A DNA stretch of 64,000 bases from the NCBI RefSeq assembly GCF_026213295.1, contig NC_079412.1, positions 3,427,813 to 3,491,812 of the forward strand. The letters are read 5' to 3'. Shown here one piece after another: positions 23,764-35,172 of this stretch (the stretch's first letter is position 1; the number at the start of each line of letters is the position of its first letter). Under the pieces are notes generated by a model, which had not been told where the DNA came from, did not search any database, and saw nothing but the letters and a program-made list of their open reading frames with translations. A program made the translations under genes and the position numbers. Source of the DNA: Gadus chalcogrammus (Eukaryota > Chordata > Actinopteri > Gadiformes > Gadidae).

Positions 23764-25556
23764 AGGTTGGGTACGCGATTTGCGAAACGCCAGCAGATTT
23801 TGAAAATACACAACTCAAATGGTCCTACCCCCTCTCCTTCAACGCTGACTCTGACTCCACCCATTCCAAGTACCTGGACGCGCAATCATGCACGAGCGCG
23901 AACAGAGATGCGCGAGAGCGAGCCAGGCTAGCGTAGGTTTTCGTTTAACAACATGGCACTACATTCAGCTGTAAATTACACCCAGTACCGCGGGAAGTAG
24001 GGGTTTTGGGGGTGCTGCAACACCCCCTGTCCGAGGCCCTGTCTTATCACAGAAAAAGATCATTTCTAAAAACTCCAGCCAAAGTGGAGATTTCTGAAAA
24101 CGCCGGTTATGTGTTTGTCGTATCAACGGGGAGAAAACGGGATTTTAGGTTCTGAAGCGTCACATTATGCACCAGGAAATGCTTAACGTCATGTGAGCGT
24201 CCGCTGTACCGTATTGGTCCGAATATAAACACAAACCCCATTGTAATACGACCTATATTTGGAAAAAAGATTTGAAGACCAGATCTTGATTTCATGAATA
24301 AATAAATTGTATTAATTGAAATAATATACGAAAATAAAAAGGCATAGAATAAAACACTGCATTGCCACTAAACAGTAGTGCAAAAAGGCCGTACTGATGT
24401 GTACACCAAAGACTTCCTGACACTCCTCTGCCCCGCTGTGTTCGCTCTGGCTGTGGTCGCTCCGAACTGTTTCGGCCCGTGGCAAAGCGAGTCATCCTCG
24501 CTGCTGTCCAAGGCATGTTGAGACGCAGCATTTATTTAATGCTCATATGTCCTAGTGCTGAAAAAAGGCTATATGAAAAAGTGTGAGGGTAGCGGTGGTG
24601 CGCTAAACTTGTTATGTGAGCAGCTGGATGTGAACCATGGTGTGAAGGAAGTGAACACAACGATCGATTTTCAACTTTGCGAGCATGCACTGGTGTAATT
24701 GAGCTGCGCTGCTATATATCTTTTTTATCAATGTGACGAGTTGCGAGTCTAGTGCAGGCCGGGTTTTTTTTTCCAGCACCCCCTGCTGAGAATACGTTCT
24801 CTATGGTTGCACCAGATGTTATAAACATTAAACGGTCACATAAATCATTACTATTTTTAGAAAATGTATGTTTGTTTCATATAATTGTATTGGAAGTCCT
24901 GGTTTTCACTAGGGTTGCCGCGGTGTGGACATTTTCACACCGAGTAATACACTCGTCTCAACACCGGTATTACCGAGTATAAACGGTATAAACTTTGAAA
25001 CTAGGTCAACCGCCACACAAGCATCGGTTTTTAGACCCTTCTCGTCCTTCAGTTGCCGCCAACGTTCAAAAGCAGCGCCTAGGATTATTCTTGATTTCAG
25101 TTTTTCTCTTTCAGCGTTTTTATTATCAATTACTCTCTGAAAAAGAGTTTTCCTTCTCTTTGCTGGTGGTGGTGGTGGGGATGGTGGCGTCTTGTCTGCC
25201 ATGGAAATTGTCTTCTACTGCTAGGTCCAAATGTGGATTAACTAGTTCCAGACAGATACCGCAGGATAACAACAAACAGGAGCTTGCTCTGGGTCACGAG
25301 TACTGCACGAAGGGGTCGCGCGCGGGGCGCGGGGGAGTGCAGTACGACCGTTTGATTGACGTACTTACTGTCCAATGCAACAGGTGGCAATCCAAATGAT
25401 TGGCTGGAGTTTTTCGAGCCCTGCCCGTTCCACAGATGATTGACAAGTTTAATTTTCATGTCAGTACTTCTGACTCAGTGGCTGTAAGCGCGTTATGATA
25501 AGGATTTCAAGTAATTTTGCAAAAATGGCCAAAAAAGCGAATTCCGTACCCAACCT
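23764..25556. mobile_element. TTAA-target DNA transposon, 1793 bp
   Basis: Ends AGGTTGGGTACG (23764) and CGTACCCAACCT (25556) are inverted repeats flanked by TTAA on both sides (23760-23763 and 25557-25560). This fits piggyBac- or Kolobok-type insertion. No transposase was found. Inside are other repeats, including a ggggtgctgcaacaccccc block near 24009 and a hAT-like sequence near 24910. It is nested in the ISL2EU-like element. Confidence 0.8.
24909..25202 (-). CDS. Short ORF, transposon-type N-terminal region, 97 aa
   Basis: The minus-strand ORF begins with a proline run and a basic patch (PPPPPAKRRKTLFQRVIDNK). It continues EREKLKSRIILGAAFERWRQ and LKDEKGLKTDACVAVDLV. The helix RI.LG.AF.RWR.L has counterparts in multicopy, uncharacterised fish proteins, so I infer the N-terminal exon of a transposon protein. 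No downstream catalytic domain was found on the minus strand. It may be an orphan exon. Function unknown. Confidence 0.35.
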   Translation of the reverse strand: MADKTPPSPPPPPAKRRKTLFQRVIDNKNAEREKLKSRIILGAAFERWRQLKDEKGLKTDACVAVDLVSKFIPFILGNTGVETSVLLGVKMSTPRQP

Positions 25557-25560
25557 TTAA

Positions 25561-26368
25561 ACTTAGTAGTTACTGTTGACATTATTTTGGTAACAATGTA
25601 TACTTTTGATGTACACTTCTAATTGAAAATTTTTATGCGATGTCTTTTGTGAATAGATTTGCCAGATACAACCATCTGATAGCTTTTTGGTCTTTGATTG
25701 AGCCTTCTCTACAAGATGGTCCGTGTTTCCAGAGCCAAATCAGCTGCCCAGAAAAAATAAGTGGTCGCACCTGCACGTGCATCAACAGTACTTTATAAGT
25801 AGTTACAGATGTAATTATACGTGATGCCATTGCATTTGTATTTGTTGTTTTTGAGCTATACTTTTTTTCTTTTCCTCTTAGAGACAGCTGCTCCAGCCCA
25901 TAGATTAACTCTTTCTTTTTTCATCCCTTGGCTGATGAATCACAAAGCTTGATCTAAGAGAAAAGGTAAATCATTAGAAATATAAACTCAGCATCATGGG
26001 TGTAAAAAACAACTTGTTTCTTATGAAGGTAAGTACTTCAACTGTGTAGAAAAAGCCTACCACCCTGAATGCTTACTGTTATATTCTCTCCCTCTTAAAA
26101 TAAAGATGTGTTGTTTTTTTAAAGCGGACTCCAAGAATCACAATTATTCCAATGTACCTGTACTTCTGCTGTGCAAACGACAATAAATATCTTGTTTCTT
26201 GAAAAGTTGTAGCCTTGTACTCATTACCTTGACTATATTAAATTGTGTGTGAAAAACAGGGAGACATGAAAAACATTCAAGTTGGTGGCCCTTGAGGACT
26301 ACACTTAGCTACTGCTTAATCGAACAAACACCACTGAACAGGGATGAACACAGCTTCCTGCCTAGACT
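25561..26368. other. Interior of ISL2EU-like element, unassigned
   Basis: AT-rich with several pyrimidine tracts. Further exons of the minus-strand YqaJ-type gene would be expected here but none could be recognised. Confidence 0.35.
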
Positions 26369-26923
26369 CTAAAACTGTGGTGCCTCGCTCTTCCCCATCG
26401 ACCTGTAGTACAAGGCTCTCACGCTGACCTGCACTGTCAGCTTGTCTTCATTTGACACTGAATGAAATAACACATACAAATTAATTAAGCTTCAATTGTA
26501 CTGGGTTACTCGCATCATCACATCTATAACATGTTACTACATGGAAAGAAACGTTAGGTAGCTAAGTAATGTTACTTTTATATACACAAAACCGTGGCTG
26601 TACTTAAACTATTATTACTCAACACAACAGGCAAACATCAAGGCTGATATAAAACACTTGTTAAGAAATCTTGTTGGCGTTTGCTGTTCCTGCATCGTTA
26701 TACACGTTCGACAGTTAACTGACAGATTAGACTTTGACGGTAGCTAGCGTCTGTTAGACGTTGTTTTCTTACCTTCGTAGCTGTGAATGTAGGTCGAAGC
26801 ATACAGCCTAAACCCCTTCTCCAATTTGCTTGTCGGAGTTTTTGTTTCGCGACATAAACGACGCACATCTGTGATATTTATTGTCGGCAGCTCCTGTAAA
26901 CACCGGGTGTAGAACGTTGCCAT
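26369..26923 (-). pseudogene. YqaJ/SWIM-type gene, first two exons
   Basis: Exon 1 is 26923-26773: the ATG opens MATFYTRCLQELPTINITDV and runs through TPTSKLEKGFRLYASTYIHS to a GT donor (GAAG/GTAAG). Exon 2 starts at 26457 after ATTCAG. It joins in phase to give YEVSNEDKLTVQVSVRALYY then RSMGKSEAPQF and a stop at 26369. The pattern (KLEKGF..Y..Y.H, then YRSM.K.EAP) is that of multicopy fish proteins with a SWIM zinc finger and YqaJ-type nuclease domain, the second gene of ISL2EU elements. The in-phase join across the intron supports a real gene. The early stop and missing nuclease domain show it is a remnant. Confidence 0.5.
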
Positions 26924-26989
26924 CTTGGAACCGGAAGCTGATGAGCTGTATTACGGCGAATCAGGAAGTGCTTGTGCAAGTAGCCTATT

Positions 26990-28300
26990 GTGATGGCCAA
27001 GTACCTGAGAGCGTCATTGCTTCTGATTGAGACATTTACTTTATAGCCTGATATTAGTCCATATTCGCCTAGAACCTGAATCATGCGGGGAACTGAGGAG
27101 ACAGGGTGGCTCAAATACAGCATGACGTCATCTGCAAATATCGAGATTTTATGTTCCACACCTCTACCGTCCTTTACACCCGTTATACAATTATCCTGCC
27201 TTATTGTTTCAGCAAGTGGCTCTAAGCAAATATCAAAGAGCAAGGGGCTAAGACTGTCACCTTGCCTAACTCCCCTTTTGATCTTGAAAAACTGAGAACA
27301 ACATCCATTCACCCTCACTCTTTATTTTGGATCCAAATATAACACTCTGACCCAGTCGATGAACTTTGTGTGAAATCCCATCTTATCTAATGTATGGTTG
27401 AGATAAACCCGGTCCACCCTGTTAAAGGCTTTTTGCGCATCTAGACTGAGTCACATAGATGGCTGTTGTTTTGTTTTAGCATGTGACATGATATTAAGGA
27501 CGTGTTACGTATTTTAAGAACATAAGCTGCCCCCACATAGCCCCTAGGAAGCTGATTCAAACACACAAGCTGTATTACCCTCACATAGCCACTAGGAAGC
27601 AGGACCGAACATATAAGCCGTAAATACTGTACATAGCCACAAGGGGAGCAGGACCTTACTGAAGGCTGCAATAGCTACTCCATCCACAGAAGGCAGCACC
27701 TTTAGAAAGGTGAGGAAGCCGAGGCTAATGCGTCACATAGGCCACGCCCAACTAGTTATTTAAACATGTCCGGAAGCAAAATAAAGGCAGAAACTCCCGG
27801 TAGTTCAGACTTGCAGGTTAGAGGTATTGACCAGCTGGGAGTCACTCGCACGTGTTCAATACAATTCCCCTCAATTGGCTTCGTAGATACCATACCGAAA
27901 TACTTTGACAAATAAAGTGAGTTAAAACCGATCAATATAGGGCATAGGGCATAGTTAAATACTTATGCAAGAGTCGGGGTGAGCTCTTCCTTAAAATATT
28001 TACAAAATTCTCCCGGAATCCCATCAGTCCCTGGGGACTTATTGTTCTTCAGTTTTAGAATAACTTCCTTTATTTCCTGCTCTGTTATGTGATGACATAT
28101 TTTCTGCTTCTTCTTTGGAGAGGGAGGGTAGATCTAACTCAGAGAAAAATAATTTTATCTTGTCTTCCTTTTCTGTAATTTCAGGGGAGTCATATAGATT
28201 TTCATAAAAGGCTGCAAAGGCTGTTGCTATTTCGCTTGGCCGTGAAACCGTCTTGTTTATAGCTGGGTGAAAAACTTTAGATCGGGATTATATCTTTTAT
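26990..28300 (-). mobile_element. L1-type LINE reverse transcriptase fragment, split
   Basis: Minus strand, right to left: about 28100-27950 encodes GIPGEFCKYFKEEL (start of RT). About 27440-27330 encodes the AQKAFNRVDRVYLNHTLDKM segment. 27318-27020 gives FFKIKRGVRQGDSLSPLLFD and SIFADDVMLYL, with FADD as motif C. It ends abruptly at 26990 beside the ISL2EU-like end. An LTR-like repeat at 27503-27930 interrupts it between the fingers and motif A. Stops and slips make it non-functional. Confidence 0.75.
27503..27930 (+). repeat. LTR-like repeat, copy 2
   Basis: Starts TGTTACGTATTTTAAGAA and shares ordered blocks with the 21645 repeat. The block around cacatagccactaggaagc is present three times in a row here, an internal triplication, against once in copy 1. 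It ends around AATAAAGTGAGTTAAAA. Inserted in an L1 fragment. Confidence 0.6.
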
Positions 28301-28560
28301 AATCGGTTGACCACATGACGACTCAGTGTGGTGCCATGCCTTAATTCCGACGCCTCATTGTTCCGACGTCTCAATGGACCGAAATATTTCCCATCAGATC
28401 TACATGCCACTATGCCGATGGTTCAATGTTCCGAAAACGGAACCCATTGGTCCGAAGATCCGTTTGTCCGACTTTTCAAAAAGGAGGCGCATTAGGCCGA
28501 CGGTTCGATATGCCGAATATTCGGGGTTCAATCCCCACCGAATCAGTGTTTTAGGAAGGA
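28290..28560. repeat. Irregularly iterated ttccga/ggtccga repeat region
   Basis: At least ten occurrences of tccga or its near-variants (ccgac, gccga) are spaced about 12-25 bp apart through 28345-28520. They end in a tRNA-like ggttcaatccccaccgaat. No gene. Confidence 0.6.
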
Positions 28561-28935
28561 ATACTGGAGAAAAAAATAATAATAATCATGTCATTTATTT
28601 TCCATTTCGTTGAATATTCTAAATTGACTGACCATAGTATTTTTTTCTCAACAGAAGTGGTCAGCGGTGAGTTTCTTGGCTGCCTGCCGCGAAACTCACC
28701 TGAATGGAATTTATGTGGCTGCAATTTCCCATGCAGTGTCTTTGTCATTGTGACAAAGGCTTATCAGTAACATTAATATTAACATTAACTTTACCATGAG
28801 TTTTTGCAAGGTATATTTGGGTTATAGGGATATTGTAAGACATATTTATTATATAAAAAGTAAATTGTTAGGCCTAATTTCTCTGATATAAAGGAAATTG
28901 CAAAAATAAGCCAACGGCAAGACTTAAATGACGTA
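28561..28935. other. Unassigned sequence
   Basis: AT-rich; no gene, repeat or element end recognised before the hAT duplication at 28936. Confidence 0.4.
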
Positions 28936-30075
28936 CCCAGGACTAGTGTTGGGAAGTTTGACTCTTTTTACTGACTCGGATCTTTAACTCTCGGTCAGTA
29001 AATTTAACAAAACTCATTTTTTGAGTCATTTCGTTCATTTTTATAGGCAGGTGGCGCTGTAGCCCTCTTGTGGGCGTTGTAAAAAAGGCCGCTGTTCTTA
29101 ACACTCAAAGGTCCCATTACATGCTATTTTATGTATTCTTTAATATAGGTATTAGTGGGCAACTAACACAGTATTCAAAGACGTTCCCGAAATTCAGCCG
29201 TGGTGCAGATTTACAGCCACTCTGAGCCAGTCGCACATTGAGCTTCCCCCAAATGCGCTGTTTTGGTGTCTGTAGCTATAATGCAAATGAGGAGGAGCGA
29301 GGCGGGTCAAGGAGGAGGGTGGGGGTGTGGCCCTGAGCAGCTTGCAGCCACGGTACCATGCGCTCTGTTTACAGTGGATGTATCGCAATGGCGAGGTGCA
29401 CACAGCCTTTAGCCGTGTTCTGTAAATATTCTAGAACACACGGGAGTCCTTGAGCTCTATATCTAAATATTATCATATTGCCTACATAGATATCTATATC
29501 ATATAATATATACACTGCAAAAAATGAAAATCTATAAAAGTGTAATAAACTTGAATTTAGCATTTTGGTCTTATTACACTTGTTTTTCAATGTATTTTCT
29601 TAGTAAGACTGAATATTGTTTAGATTATTTGACTTGTTTCAAGAAAATTCATCTTTTTCATCCTACCTAGATAATAAAACTAATTCTGAGCAGCTTTTTT
29701 CTTAAAATAGCACACATTACGGACTGAGTCGCGTTAACATTTAGACTGTGAGTACATTTTTACTTGTTTCAAGACAATCCATATTAACCTATTTTAAGAA
29801 CTGACCCATCTCATTAAGATATTCCAGCTAATCAACTGTGATTGCATTCAAATTGATAGGGTCATTGAGATTGTCATTCATGATTTAGCTTTGAGATTCT
29901 GAACCTCACCGGTGGCCCGTTCACGTTGCAGAACAAAGTAAACTACAATACATCATAACTACAGTACATCATACATATAAGCTTATTATAATAGAAGCTC
30001 TGCCTTAAGGATTAACATACAGTAAATAAAGCAAACTATTTCTTCTGTGCTGATTCACTCATTTATTTTAATACA

Positions 30076-33000
30076 TCATACCTTCTCATACAACAAAACG
30101 TCAGTTAGGTCATATTTTCTCAAAACATATGTTTTACTATTGAATGGTACAGGGTGGTATGCAGTGTAATCAGGTAGTTTTTCTAAATCTATAAACTCTG
30201 TTGCCTGTGCAGCATTTGGCACAGCAATTTCATATGATTGTAAATCTGTATCCCATTTCAATGTGTCAAACACTTGATATTCACAGCAAAATAAAGATGA
30301 ATCAATAACATAAATATTACTTATTAGTCCAAAAATAGGGAGCCCATCATTTGAGTCTGTGATTATTAAAGTCTTTCCACTAATGTACTTGTTGCCATTA
30401 AGAGACATCCATTTCACAGAGATTACATGATGGAAACTGTCAATATTCAAAAAATCTCTAATCTTTGAACCGACATATGCCTCTGAGGCCTCTGATACCG
30501 CTGATGTGGGGCCTAATTCTTTTTCATGAGCAAATATATTGTTTGTTTGATAGGTACTTTCGACAATTTTGCTATGATTTACAAGAGATTTGCAGACATT
30601 TTTATAATTTAATTTAGAGGACCACTGTTTAAAAAAACAATGCTTAGACTCAAACCTCATGCACATGTGTCTAGTCAAAGGACCCAGTGCTTCAATTTGT
30701 GAGGGTAAATGTAGCATATAATGTTGCTTAGGGGTTATGTTGTTGTCTGGGAAAAGTTGCCTAAATTGTTTCAGATGCTGCTCTATCAATACTCTCAGTT
30801 TTTGTAAGGTTTCCGTCATCACAATAGGAGCAAAAAGAATGTGAGTTATTTGAATTAATTCGATGATAAACTGTACATAGACATTGTCCTTGATGCTATT
30901 CATAATAAAAGGGAATATCTTCAGAAATATCAGCATCTGTCCAGAAGACTGTTTTAGTTTGTTATCATCAGAAGCCATTGTACTCACACTGATTGGACAT
31001 GGCTTGTCTTTTATATCCCTGTTTGAATATGGAAAACCTTGTATAACTGAATTTATAGAGTCTAGATCAATATGCCCTGACAAAATAATGTGCTTTAATG
31101 CACATTTTATTTCCTGTTGCACAACACCCTCAAGCATGATGTGCATTATATCTTGAGGGGTTTGTTGAATGAGATCATAGCCTGGAAAATCTAAAAGTTT
31201 ACTCCTTCTTTTTATACCATAGGTAGTCATGAGGGCATTTTTAAGAGAGTCTGTACTGGCCCTCTCTATTTCTCTGCACTGCCTGATGTGACTTTGTAAT
31301 GTTCTTGGGGTAAAACTATTTTCATCAAATTGGTTTTGCATTGTCTCAAAGTCACACTCACAATGCCTACACTTACTGAAAGCAAACCCAACTCCAGATT
31401 TAAACCCGGCCAGGTCATGCTGAGCAGGGGTATCACCACATATTGATATTACTGCACCATATAATATAGTCTCACTATTTCCAACTTCAATGTTGACACC
31501 ATTGTACAGTTCCTTCAAATCCTGTTCAATTCTTGTTAATATAACATCAGCACCAGCCTCTGAGATATCCTCAGCTTTTGCAATGGCAAGACGTCTTATG
31601 GCTGCAAGCTTAGACCTAAACTTGGGGTTTATGTTTCCTACAGTATAATAAAACATGAGTAACTTGTTCTTTGAGGCATGGGGTCCAAGAGGGTTGCAAA
31701 TCTCTATTTCATCGGAATACAAAATTAACTGTAAAGCAGTTGGCTTAACAGAAAACAATGGATGAGTTCTGAAAAGGCTGCCATTCACAATGTCACGGAG
31801 ATATCCATTTTTGTTACAATTTTCTGGTGGATTACTGACCATGCTAAAAATTCTAGGGTTGGATAGCAGTTGCTGTAGACTCTTGATGAGAGGAACATAG
31901 AAAAAAACTTTGTTTCTAATGGTAAGAACCCTTGAAGAGCCTCGCTTAACTCTACACAGTGTTTGTGAAATTATAACCTCCTCTGGTTCCACTGGTTTAA
32001 ATAGTTCCTCAATGGTTTGGTCCTGCATGTAAGTTGTAGTCAAGTTGGAAAATGGATCTGGAAAACCCTCAAACGTTGCCAAAATCTCATTTCGGAGCTG
32101 GTCAATGCTGACTGAAGGGTCATGTCTATCAAAGACATCCATCACTCTGTCCTGCAAGGTTCCTACAACAGCCATTTGTAACTGCTGGGTTTTCCCTATA
32201 ATCCTGTTGGTATTACCCTGTAGTGAGAAGAGGCAGAAAAGCACACTATTATGGCATTACAAAGACTATGAATGACAGGATATGGGTGAAAACATAAAAT
32301 GTGTCACTCAGAAGAATTTTATGTAGTATTCACATCTTTTATTGCAAATACAATTTAAGTAAAAATGTGATCTGTCCTCAGTGAAACCCATAAAATCACA
32401 AAAAAGCATATCCTACCCGAGAAAGACAGCAAGTTTCACGAACATCCACGGTAAAGGCGGCTGCATGTCTGGACAATTCCTGTTAAAGTAGCAGATTCAG
32501 CTTGTTAAATGACTGTTGTCAAAGTTGTTTTTGCCAGTGCCACTTGCATTACAGACAATGATGCATTCTGGGTTTGCTCAAATTCACAACTAAGTTTACA
32601 CCGGTGTATGGGTTATGCAAGTGGTTCCCAAAAATGTTCTAGGACCTAAGAATGGGTTACGCAGTCCACATAATTGGCCATTACAGTAGGCCCTATCATA
32701 ATTGACACAATGCCATCAGGACTCACCTGCCCTTCTCACATGACCTACCCCAGTAACATATTTAGACTATTATGTCAAGACATAAACATTCCTAGGTGAA
32801 TGCTTTGAGCACATCTCATTGGGCCTAAGAAAAAAAAGAAGTTTGGTTACGGTTGGTTGTCAGGTTAGGTCATGGGTCGGTAGGGTATTTATTAATTTAT
32901 TCATCTATTTATTTATTTATACGCTGATTTTTTTTGTAACTGTAGCATAACTTACTTATAACAACTATACATCTCGTCTACTTCTCGATCGTGTGTGTAC

Positions 33001-34158
33001 CAACTCGCAGACAGCGTGCGTGCGGCAGATACACAAAACATATCAAAGGAGGGGAGGGGCTTTCCACGTTACTTGACTTGTGGATCAGAGCAGAGGGGAA
33101 ATATTCTAGTGTAAATGAAAGAGTAAAGGAAAACCTCGGCAAAAACATTTCCCTTCTATCCTACTGACTGAATGGAAGCCTTCTTCCAACATGACGAAAC
33201 GATAATAATGTTCATTAAAAATCGCGAATACTCATAATGTTGTCTATTGCATTTCGAGTCGGGTGGTCATCTGTAGGCTACTGTGTGTGTCGGTGTCGGT
33301 GCAGATGTAGGCTGTGGCCAACAATGACAAAGTTATCATTTGACAGGCCTTTTCAGGGAGAGGTTCGCTATGTAAGAAGAACCTACATCGTATTAGTTTG
33401 CAAGACTGCTGCGAGGCAAGTTGGTTTAAAAAGAAAGAGCTACAACGCTAACTTCCATGTTGTAGCATAATATGGTGAGAAAATAGGTGCATCTACAGAA
33501 TAGGTGCGTAACTCTGCGGTGACATAGTTGGGCTTTCCTAATATTCTACGCGGAGATGGAGACCCTGGCGTGTGTGTGTATTGCCCGATGCGATAGTCTA
33601 CGATGCAAACTCAACCGGAACCAACAATTTTTTTTCTAGGCCTTAGCTATCCACACCAATTGATTTGCATTCATTCATTACAAATGGTTGAAGAAATTCG
33701 ATCAATGTTTGTATGCCTACCTTTTCCTTGTTAGATTGCAGTTGTTCAATCCCCCCGCTCTCCTGGCAAGCGTCATCTTCTCTAAAGTCAACCTGCGTTG
33801 TGTTCTGCCTCATATTGGTAGTTGGAGTAGAATCTTGAACTTGGTGGGTAGCTGGAGTGATACAGTTGGAAAAAATAGGTAGGCCCATGTCGAATCGTTC
33901 ACCCCCATGGCACCTTGAGCTAACTGGAATCAAGTCCCTGGGCGGACGACCATTGGCGAGGTACGCTGCATGCCTACGCTTGATGTGATAATAGAATGAA
34001 TTGAATACCCGGTATTCTTCTTTGCACCCATCGATTCCACAAATCACACGGAAGTTTCGACTACGTCCATGCACCGTGTTAATGTGGCTTAAAAACACTT
34101 TTAAAGTCAGTGCAATAAATGCAAAGCAAATCACACATCGCCAACCAGCCATCCTCAC
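30076..34158 (-). CDS. CACTA-type transposase, three exons, 880 aa
   Basis: Exons 34158-33721, 32479-32417 and 32217-30076 (minus) have GT/AG borders and all join in phase 0, leaving an uninterrupted 880-residue protein. Exon 1 encodes two C2H2 fingers (CVIC...H...H and CGIDGC...H...H, residues ~8-60) and a low-complexity linker. Exon 2 gives ELSRHAAAFTVDVRET. Exon 3 holds the RNase H-like core: LILYSDE..NPLG (~335), SICGDTPAQHDLAGFK (~430) with a C.HC cluster after it, then DIMHIMLEGVVQQE (~530). A conserved HYMLHLPSQIEALGP helix lies near 660. The D/D/E spacing and motifs match EnSpm/CACTA (Tnp2-like) transposases, which act in the nucleus to cut at the element ends. Start: the first ATG in the finger frame (34152 is an alternative). 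No stop or frameshift was found, unusual in this window. Confidence 0.85.
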
Positions 34159-35172
34159 AAAGTGTTCCTAACTATGCATTGATTGATTGAGATCCCGCGT
34201 TTTCGCTTTCCCGCTTTCTCGCGATGGACAATTCCATACAAAACCGGGGGGTTGGGGTGACTGACCTAATGTGAATTGTGTGATTGCACCCAGCCTCTTT
34301 TACCCAAATAGTAAATTTCTTTTTCAAAACTGGAGACGAAACTTTTATTGACTGCTATAGTTGACTACTTCATAACTCTTCGATTTTATTCCACAATTCC
34401 ATGCACTCCCAATTCGGGCTGACTTGGATTCGCCTAACGACTTCTCCGTTTAAAAATATATGCGCGTTCTTTTTACCCTGGCTGCTGCTGCTGCAAGGAC
34501 GTGAGAAGAGGAGATATCAGAAGATACAGATACGCTATCAGGTGTGTATGAAACTTTCAGACCATAGAGGGTTGGAGATTATTTCAGTCAAAGATCATTT
34601 GAGTACATTTTTAAAGGAGTCGAGGTTCCGGTAAATTAAAAAAATAAACCTATTGGAAAAGGGGGCCAAAGCTTCGTGCACCTTGCACAATCTCCAGATG
34701 GCTAATGCTAACTATGATACCTTTGGTGCAGTTTGCCTTATGTAGTAACCTCGCATGATATGTAGTAACCTCGCATGATATATTTTACTCTGCTAATTAT
34801 ATGTTATACATTCACCCGCTGTCTTTTGTTGGCAATGGTTGGCATGAATGACATCGTCAATCCCCAAGTATAAGGTTTCCCTTTAGTCTGCATGTTAACA
34901 CGTGGGGGACGCATGAGCATAGCGACATCGTCCTCGCATTGGCCATTTTTGGTCTCAAACATGCTGTTGATTACTTTGACTAATGCGGCTATACTCCGCC
35001 GTAAATAATGTGAAGTGTTAATGATTATACTTTACCTAAAAAATTCTGCCTGGTTTTAAAGGCTGGCTCTGCACGATTTTCTGTCTAATGTATAGCTTGT
35101 TTTGACAGTATTTTGTTTTTATTCACAGTTAACGAGTGAGTTGTTTCCAGCTGCTTTGCTCACAACGGGCAT
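34159..35172. promoter_or_regulatory. Shared upstream region of the divergent CACTA genes
   Basis: About 1 kb separates the two start codons. It contains a 21-bp direct repeat (tatgtagtaacctcgcatga) in tandem at 34739-34781 and likely non-coding first exons. A bidirectional promoter is inferred from layout only; no TATA box stands out. Confidence 0.3.

Larger units (their letters stand above)
22160..26989. mobile_element. ISL2EU-like DNA transposon, decayed, ~4.8 kb
   Basis: The left end (AATAGGGTGTATGCAC..., then ACTTCCTG, AATACAGCTC and TTCCGGT within ~75 bp) is matched in order by the reverse complement of the right end (26989 down: AATAGGCTACTTGCAC..., CACTTCCTG, AATACAGCTC, TTCCGGT). 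A THAP-domain transposase remnant points inward from the left. YqaJ-type exons point inward from the right. ISL2EU/IS4EU elements are known to pair a THAP-type DDE transposase with a YqaJ nuclease gene. The middle holds later insertions and deletions. The target duplication could not be fixed. Confidence 0.55.

Noticed and set aside
25238..25459. A minus-strand 73-codon ORF in the TTAA element
   Set aside because: No recognisable motif; likely chance in a non-autonomous element.
21645..27930. One LTR retrotransposon bounded by the two LTR-like repeats
   Set aside because: The interior is an ISL2EU-like element plus part of an L1 on the minus strand, with no gag/pol sequence, and copy 2 is inserted within the L1 fragment.
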